DNA from: Gnetum montanum
Taxonomy: Eukaryota; Streptophyta; Gnetopsida; Gnetales; Gnetaceae
Direction of reading: 5' to 3'
Assembly: GCA_015680685.1 (NCBI GenBank)
Contig: MNCI01030304.1
Location: 1,421,505-1,457,460, forward strand
Length of the DNA: 35,956 nucleotides
In this document: one piece after another, positions 30,901 through 35,956 of the stretch
Layout: every line of letters begins with the position of its first letter
Position numbering within the stretch: the stretch's first letter is position 1
Position numbers and translations under genes: made by a program
The notes under the pieces: generated by a model
The model's input: the letters and a program-made list of their open reading frames with translations, nothing else
What the model was told of the DNA's origin: nothing
Databases searched by the model: none

Positions 30901-31900
30901 ATTTTTTGCTAGTTTAGCCTCAAATTAGTTTCTACACATCTTTTCAGCACTTGCTCTAATCAATCCAAGGCTTGATCAAAGTTTTCTCCATAAGTGGAAA
31001 AGTCATCCATAAAGACTTCCACACCATTTCCTATCTGCTACTAGAATATGCTTAGAACTAAGCATTGAAACATTGCAGGGGCATTACATAAGCCAAATGA
31101 CATTTGTTTGTATGCAGATGTTTCTTAAGGACTAGTGAACGTAGTTTTGGCTTGGTCTTCTAGGGCTATTTGTATTTGGTTGTATCCACTATATCCATCC
31201 AGAAAACTATAATAGTAATGCCCTATGATTGTGTTTAAGACTTGGTGAATGAATGGCAATGGAAAATGATCATTGAATGTTGCCATGTTTAGTAGCCTAA
31301 AATCTATGCACACCCTCCATTTGCCTCCCTTTTTAGGCATGATTACTAAGGGGCTAACCCATTCACTATCAACAATGGGGTATATGAACCTAGCCTTTAG
31401 AATCCTTTTGATTTCTTCTTTTACTACTTGCTTCAACTTTGGGTTCAATCGCCTCTATGGTTATTTTCGAGGCTTCATGGAGGAGTTAGTGTAAATCCTA
31501 TGCTGGCATATCCTAGGATCTATTCTAGTTAATTTTAGATATGACCAGGTGAAGGCTTTTGACCACTTGTTTATTACCTTTAGCAGACTCTCTTTTTGTT
31601 GTGGAGCAAGTTTTATGTTGATGATTACTAGTTTGCCATTCTTAAGGAATGTGTACTCCATACCGTTGGGTAATGGTTTTAGCTCTAGGGGCTTCTGTTT
31701 AAATTTTTTAGGAATTCCTAACCTCCCCCAGTTGATGTTTTCAAGGTTAGGACTTAGAAGTTGGCAGTGGACTTGCTCTAATGTGTCTATGCTATCTATG
31801 TAAGCACAAGTCAAACCCTCAGTTAGTTCCATGCATATAAGTGAGCTGCTTTCTTGATCAGTTGTCAGCCACTGGGTGTCTTCTTGTCATGTGCCTTTTG
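30901..31900 (-). pseudogene. pol: Element A reverse transcriptase and upstream linker
   Basis: The linker is open at 31832-31461 (CQLLSPNLENINWGRLGIPK). RT follows at 31448-31125 with SEWVSPLVIMPKKGGKWRVC and FLDGYSGYNQIQIA. The MDD catalytic box is kept (minus strand 31010-31002). A stop near 31122 separates the first half from SFGLCNAP, and others follow the MDD box. Confidence 0.9.
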
Positions 31901-31924
31901 CATATAGGCACCTTTGTATATTGA

Positions 31925-33861
31925 TCACTTGTGCACACTGATTGCTACATACACCCTAGGCTCTTGCAGATGTGAGATCACAGGGCAACATCCCTTAGGA
32001 TGGTCGTATTGACATATCTCACATCCACTATCATCGTTTATATTTGAGTTCACAACCTCTTCAATAATAGCAACTTTGCCCTTACCCTTGTTATGTGCAT
32101 TTTCCACTTCTCTCTTTTTTCTTTTGTCATAATCACTACCTCACTCTCTAGACTCCTCTACTACTTTGAGAATAGTTTGAAATATACTATCTAGGGAGTC
32201 CCACATTTGGTCTACCTTTGCCGATACTTCTGATGTTAAATTTTGGATAGGCAAGGTTTTCCTATTTATCATCTTTTTGAGTGGTGACTCTTCCTCATCC
32301 TCACAAAATTGTTCTCCCTTCTTCCAGAGGGAAGGATCTTGGTTATATTCTTTCACACACACTCTCTTTCGTAGCTCACCTTCTTCCTTAGCAACTTGCT
32401 CTAGTAGTCTATGAATTTGATGGGACCTAAGCTTGGATAACCTTCCTTGGGCATAAGTCCCAAGTGTTCTTCTTGTTTCATGCCTAAGCCCATCTATGAG
32501 ATGACATAATTAATCTCGTTGTGAATAACCATGGCTAGGACAATGATGTAATAGTGCATAATGGTGGCCCATGGCAGCATCCAAGGGTTTATGAATTCCT
32601 TGTTTCCATCCTTGGATTTGCTTTCGCAAGTTAGACACCTAGGAGTACGTTTGGTTCTTATCGTTGAACAATTCTAACATAGTACTCCACCTATGAATGG
32701 ATTCTAGTTCTAAGGACCGATACTAGCTTTCAGCTTCTTTTACTAGTGTCCATGGAACAACTTAAGTTTTTTCCACTTGTTCTCCATGTTTTTCAAGGCA
32801 CACGCATCATGAAATGCTTGTAAGTAATTTTGAGGATTAGTGTTATATCCCCTTTCAAATTGTGGGATGTTATTCATGTCTAACCTCTTGATCCTACTAT
32901 TTCTTTGGTGCCTTGTTGGAACTCTCATAGCCTCAGTTATGTCTAGCATGATTCAAGTAGTGAGTAGGGGTTCATCATGATCATCTTGTTCATGGTGTCT
33001 ATGATGCCTATGCTATTCCCTACTCTCCCTTCTTCTATGTCATGATTCCCTAGAGTGCCCTCATCCGTTGTCTTGGTTGTTTCATCTATGACTTCCACTT
33101 TGCTTGCCCTTATCCTCATGATCTTTTTCTCTATGACTGTGTCCAGACACTGAAAAAGAGGGTGAAGGAGATGATGAAGGTGAAGAAGAAGGAGAAGCAC
33201 CACCATGACAATGTCTACTACCTTCTCTTAGGTGGTCTCTACCTCGATCATGATTGTAATCAAAATGCCCACCTTTTTCATGTTTCCTTGTTTCTTTTTT
33301 AGACACTTTGTGTCAGTTGGTATCAGCACCTGGGTTGTGAATAGTAGAATGAAGGTTCTGATACAAAACCCTCTGCCAAAGTCAAGGGGAGAAACATTGT
33401 GATGTGGGCAACTACCTAAGGCAGATTCATTACCCTCAATTTCTCTTAAAACATGGGGGGCATCCTTGGACCATTTTCCCTTCAAAGACTTATGGTGTCT
33501 CTCTTGTTGCAAATCCCTTTGATGTTGCATCTCTATAGTCATGATAGTCTCTTGAGTCATAGTCTTGTGCAATGTATTCTACATGTAAGTGTTGCATGCC
33601 TATTCGTGTGAGAGCATGAAGAAGCATGCTTGGGACTGAATGGTTGGGAGGTAATACTATGTTACCTTCCAAGTCATGGAAATGCAGTTGTTAATCTTAA
33701 TGAAGAATAAAGGTGAAGTTAAGTACATATTCATTAGGATGAATATATACCACATGAAACTATTAAGGGATTGGTGGATCAACGTCATGTGTACCCTATT
33801 GCTGATTGCTTCTTGTGTTAGTCCTAGGTAGTGAAGTGCTTTTGTGCAAAGAAGAAGACAT
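31925..33861 (-). pseudogene. gag: Element A gag, truncated before protease
   Basis: ATG 33861 (MSSSLHKSTSLPRTN) aligns with B 15044. The frame runs through EGNIVLPPNHSVPSMLL (here there is no stop where B and D have TGA), the His/Ser-rich tract and the gag core from 32949 (RIKRLDMNNIPQFERGYNTN). A one-base deletion at about 32751-32756 shifts the frame. The shifted frame continues through 32362-32141 to the zinc-knuckle-like CEIC...H...C at 32023-31988. At about 31942-31952 the sequence jumps to the region after protease, removing the linker and protease. Confidence 0.85.
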
Positions 33862-33974
33862 CTTGTCTTGTTCAATGTGCAATGTACTATTATCTTTTCC
33901 TTAACCAACCCTAAGGGTTCGTTCCAATGATGTGAATGGTTTCCTAAGTTCTACTTTGTGTAGAAAAAACTAAG

Positions 33975-33992
33975 TCCTTGGCAATGGCGCCA
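33975..33992 (-). other. Primer-binding site of A (tRNA-Asp)
   Basis: On the minus strand TGGCGCCATTGCCAAGGA, 15 of 18 matches to the tRNA-Asp complement, 1 bp from the LTR. All three mismatches are G-to-A. Confidence 0.88.
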
Positions 33993-33993
33993 A

Positions 33994-34815
33994 TGATGAG
34001 CGATGAGGTACCCCTATGCTCAACCATATGAATATGAGTGTTTCATGCATGATTTGGTTGAATTCCAAGGACTAAGTGCCTATGCACATTTTTGGAACAA
34101 TAACAGGTTAGTTAATCGTTGTCTTCCCAAACTTACTTGTATGTCATAGTTGTATGGTTAAGTAAGCTTGAGGCATATGATTTTTATAGCTTTTATGTGT
34201 TTTATATCCTGAGCTAGTAAGGAGGGGGAGAGAGATAACTAAGTAACTAATCTAATTTAACTACTCATTAACTAAGTTCTAATTACTCCTAACACAAGTA
34301 TCCATTTCCACTTTTCATACACATCTTGAACTAGTGCAACGTTGCTGGGATTACCAAATGCTAATCATCACTGGGTTACCAAGCGCTACACACATGCTCG
34401 AAGCGGTCGTACTGAGTGTATTTAACTAAGAGAGTTTTAGGGTGAGAGAAATCATTAATCAACTAGGAAAGCATTAAATAATAATTAACACTAATTAATC
34501 TATTCTAAATGCTACAAGGTTTATCGTAAAGTTTGTCTTTATTGCCGTACGCAAAGTGTGCTCAGGTACACAATGCTCGAATAAAGATCTGTTCACTCTA
34601 TGACTCCTACTGCGGGCATGCAGAGATAATTCTAACTTTGGAGGGAAATAATGGCAAGATTTCAGCTGCGGGACTAACTATCTAATGTGAAAACCAAGGG
34701 CACTACCTCTTATTTATAGGCAATGAGACAAGCCCCAATATCAGGTATCTGACATCGCATGGTTGGATTCGATATCATGGACCTGATATCGCGGTCCCGA
34801 TATCGTGGTTCATCA
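33994..34815 (-). repeat. 5' LTR of element A
   Basis: 822 bp, on the minus strand TGATGAACCACGATATC... to ...CGCTCATCA. It aligns with 12894-13731. The TATA box is at 34711-34718 and GATATC units lie at 34735-34806. Confidence 0.92.
34711..34718 (-). promoter_or_regulatory. TATA box of the A 5' LTR
   Basis: TATAAATA on the minus strand, followed by AGAGG, as in the other LTRs. This would have driven genomic RNA of element A. Confidence 0.75.
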
Positions 34816-34820
34816 CCAAA
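34816..34820. repeat. Right target-site duplication of element A
   Basis: CCAAA, partner of CCAAC at 12889-12893. Confidence 0.65.
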
Positions 34821-35732
34821 AAAATATAAATGCATGATTATTAAATAAAATTACTATTTCACTATATATTTAATACTTAATAATTTCAATGAAATCATAG
34901 TTTTTAAAACTTTAAAAATATGAAAGTCATCATATTTTGATGTTCTAATTTTCATAATTTGACAATCTTGACCTTTACTAAAATTATTTACAACCAAGCA
35001 CTCAAGTAGGGATATATGTTCCTTCATTCATTTTCATGGGGTTTTAAGTGATTTCTAAGTTATTAAGTTTCTAAGTATTTATATGCTTATAAGGTTTTAT
35101 AAGTGTTTAAGTTGTACAAGGGTTTGTTAAAAGCTTAAGTTTTATTTATGATGCCCCTTAAGTAGTTTTATAAATTATCTATGGTTAAAATTTGAGGTGT
35201 GAAAACATATTTTATTTTATCTTCTTAAGCTATCCTTGCTTAAGTTTAATTTCAATTTTAAAATTTAAAATTTATTTTTTCATGCTTTATCATGTTTTAT
35301 TTTATTTATTTTGAAAAGATGGCTTCTATTAATCAAAAGGGATCATCAAACATTATAGAGTAAAAATATTTCATCTATGAATGAATGCAATTCAAATATT
35401 ACAAGTAGCCTTTAACCAATCATGATCTTCTCCTTGATAGTAATGTAATTGAATTTGAAGGAAAGAAACCAAATTAAATGTTAGTCCCAAATCAAACCTT
35501 TTTACATATTGATGTTGAAAAGAACTAGCATTTCTAAGTTTCCATAAGTTAAAGAGTAGTAAGGATTTGGATACATTTTATAAGAGTTGAATTCTTCTAG
35601 GCTTATCAAAAGTAATTTCTATGAGCTTAATCTCCTTAAATATCAAAGGCATGCCAAACTATATTTTTAACCAAACTCATCCATTGTAACACCGCCCATT
35701 TAATAACCCTACATTACGATGGTGTTACACCT
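34821..35732. other. AT-rich stretch with no recognised gene
   Basis: No reading frame of useful length and no domain seen. Begins with the right copy of the 18-bp repeat (34822-34839). It has many TTTTATTTTATTT-type runs (35208-35310) and ends with an inverted repeat next to LTR F. Confidence 0.6.
35685..35729. repeat. 9-bp inverted repeat beside LTR F
   Basis: TGTAACACC (35685-35693) and GGTGTTACA (35721-35729) are perfect reverse complements separated by 27 bp. Such ends are seen in the LTRs of some plant chromoviruses, but 45 bp is too short to be an LTR. Confidence 0.6.
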
Positions 35733-35956
35733 TGATGAGTGGCGAGGTACCCCTACACTCAACCATACAAAACGAGCATAGCATGCACGATCTGGTTGAA
35801 CTTCGCAGACTAAATGCCTAAACGCTGCAAGGAACACTTGAGGTTAATTAATCGTTGTCTTCCTAGACTTACTTGTTGTTATCACAGTGTATGGTTAAGT
35901 AAGTCCAAGGTATATGATTTTTTTGGTATTTTATGGTTTATCTCCTATGCTAAAGG
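35733..35956 (-). repeat. LTR F: outer edge of another Athila-like LTR
   Basis: On the minus strand this is the 3' part of an LTR, ending CTCATCA at 35733. The last 17 bp equal 1-17, and the body resembles the D LTR. No PBS complement lies to its left, so this is the outer edge of a 3' LTR or a solo LTR; the rest is beyond the window. Confidence 0.85.

Larger units (their letters stand above)
12894..34815 (-). mobile_element. Element A: Athila-like retrotransposon, interrupted by element B
   Basis: Reading right to left on the minus strand: 5' LTR 34815-33994, PBS 33992-33975, gag from 33861, RT, RNase H, integrase to 28856, post-pol region (28855-27380 and 14118-13742), PPT 13741-13732, 3' LTR 13731-12894. 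The two LTRs agree closely, roughly 92% by eye over the first 240 bp. Without B the element is about 8.7 kb. It has lost about 1.1 kb containing protease and has a gag frameshift, so it is non-functional. It is the oldest layer of the nest. Confidence 0.92.

Noticed and set aside
35685-35732. A tiny LTR or MITE bounded by TGTAACACC/GGTGTTACA
   Set aside because: Only 45 bp, with no internal structure or clear target duplication; recorded only as an inverted repeat.

Overview
This window looks like repeat-rich intergenic DNA from a large plant genome, most likely a seed plant. I found no host gene, tRNA, rRNA or other RNA gene. Almost everything recognisable is Ty3/gypsy LTR-retrotransposon sequence: old, nested and full of stop codons. 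Plant origin is inferred from three things: primer-binding sites complementary to plant tRNA-Asp, an Athila-like gag-pol, and a Tat/Ogre-like gag-protease element.

Layout, left to right. Positions 1-9209 hold element D (+), an Athila-like copy. It has the last 17 bp of its 5' LTR, a PBS, and a gag-pol in one frame broken only by stop codons. A 1.85 kb post-pol region, a PPT and a truncated 3' LTR follow. A single N at 9210 separates this LTR from 9211-11530, a decayed chromovirus pol remnant that starts abruptly inside reverse transcriptase. Positions 11531-12893 are AT-rich and unrecognised.

Positions 12894-34815 are element A (-), the same Athila-like family, with near-matching 5-bp flanks (CCAAC/CCAAA). 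Its post-pol region is interrupted at 14119-27374 by element B (+), again the same family, with an aged 5-bp target duplication (ATCAC/ATTGC). B has lost RT, RNase H and integrase by an in-frame deletion. B is in turn interrupted at about 18905-25764 by element C (+), a Tat/Ogre-like element that carries only gag and protease. C's 5' LTR is truncated together with about 0.66 kb of neighbouring B. Positions 34816-35732 are AT-rich and unannotated. Positions 35733-35956 are the edge of another Athila-like LTR (F, -) that runs off the window.

Insertion order is therefore A first, then B into A, then C into B, then a deletion at the left edge of C. D and A are convergent copies of one family. No copy looks active: integrase and RNase H catalytic residues are substituted, protease is deleted in A, and stop codons or frameshifts interrupt every polyprotein. 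The best leads are the gag-protease-only organisation of both nested elements, a hydrophobic reading frame in the env position shared by three copies, the repeated CATGGGGG purine tracts, and the suspicious join at the N.
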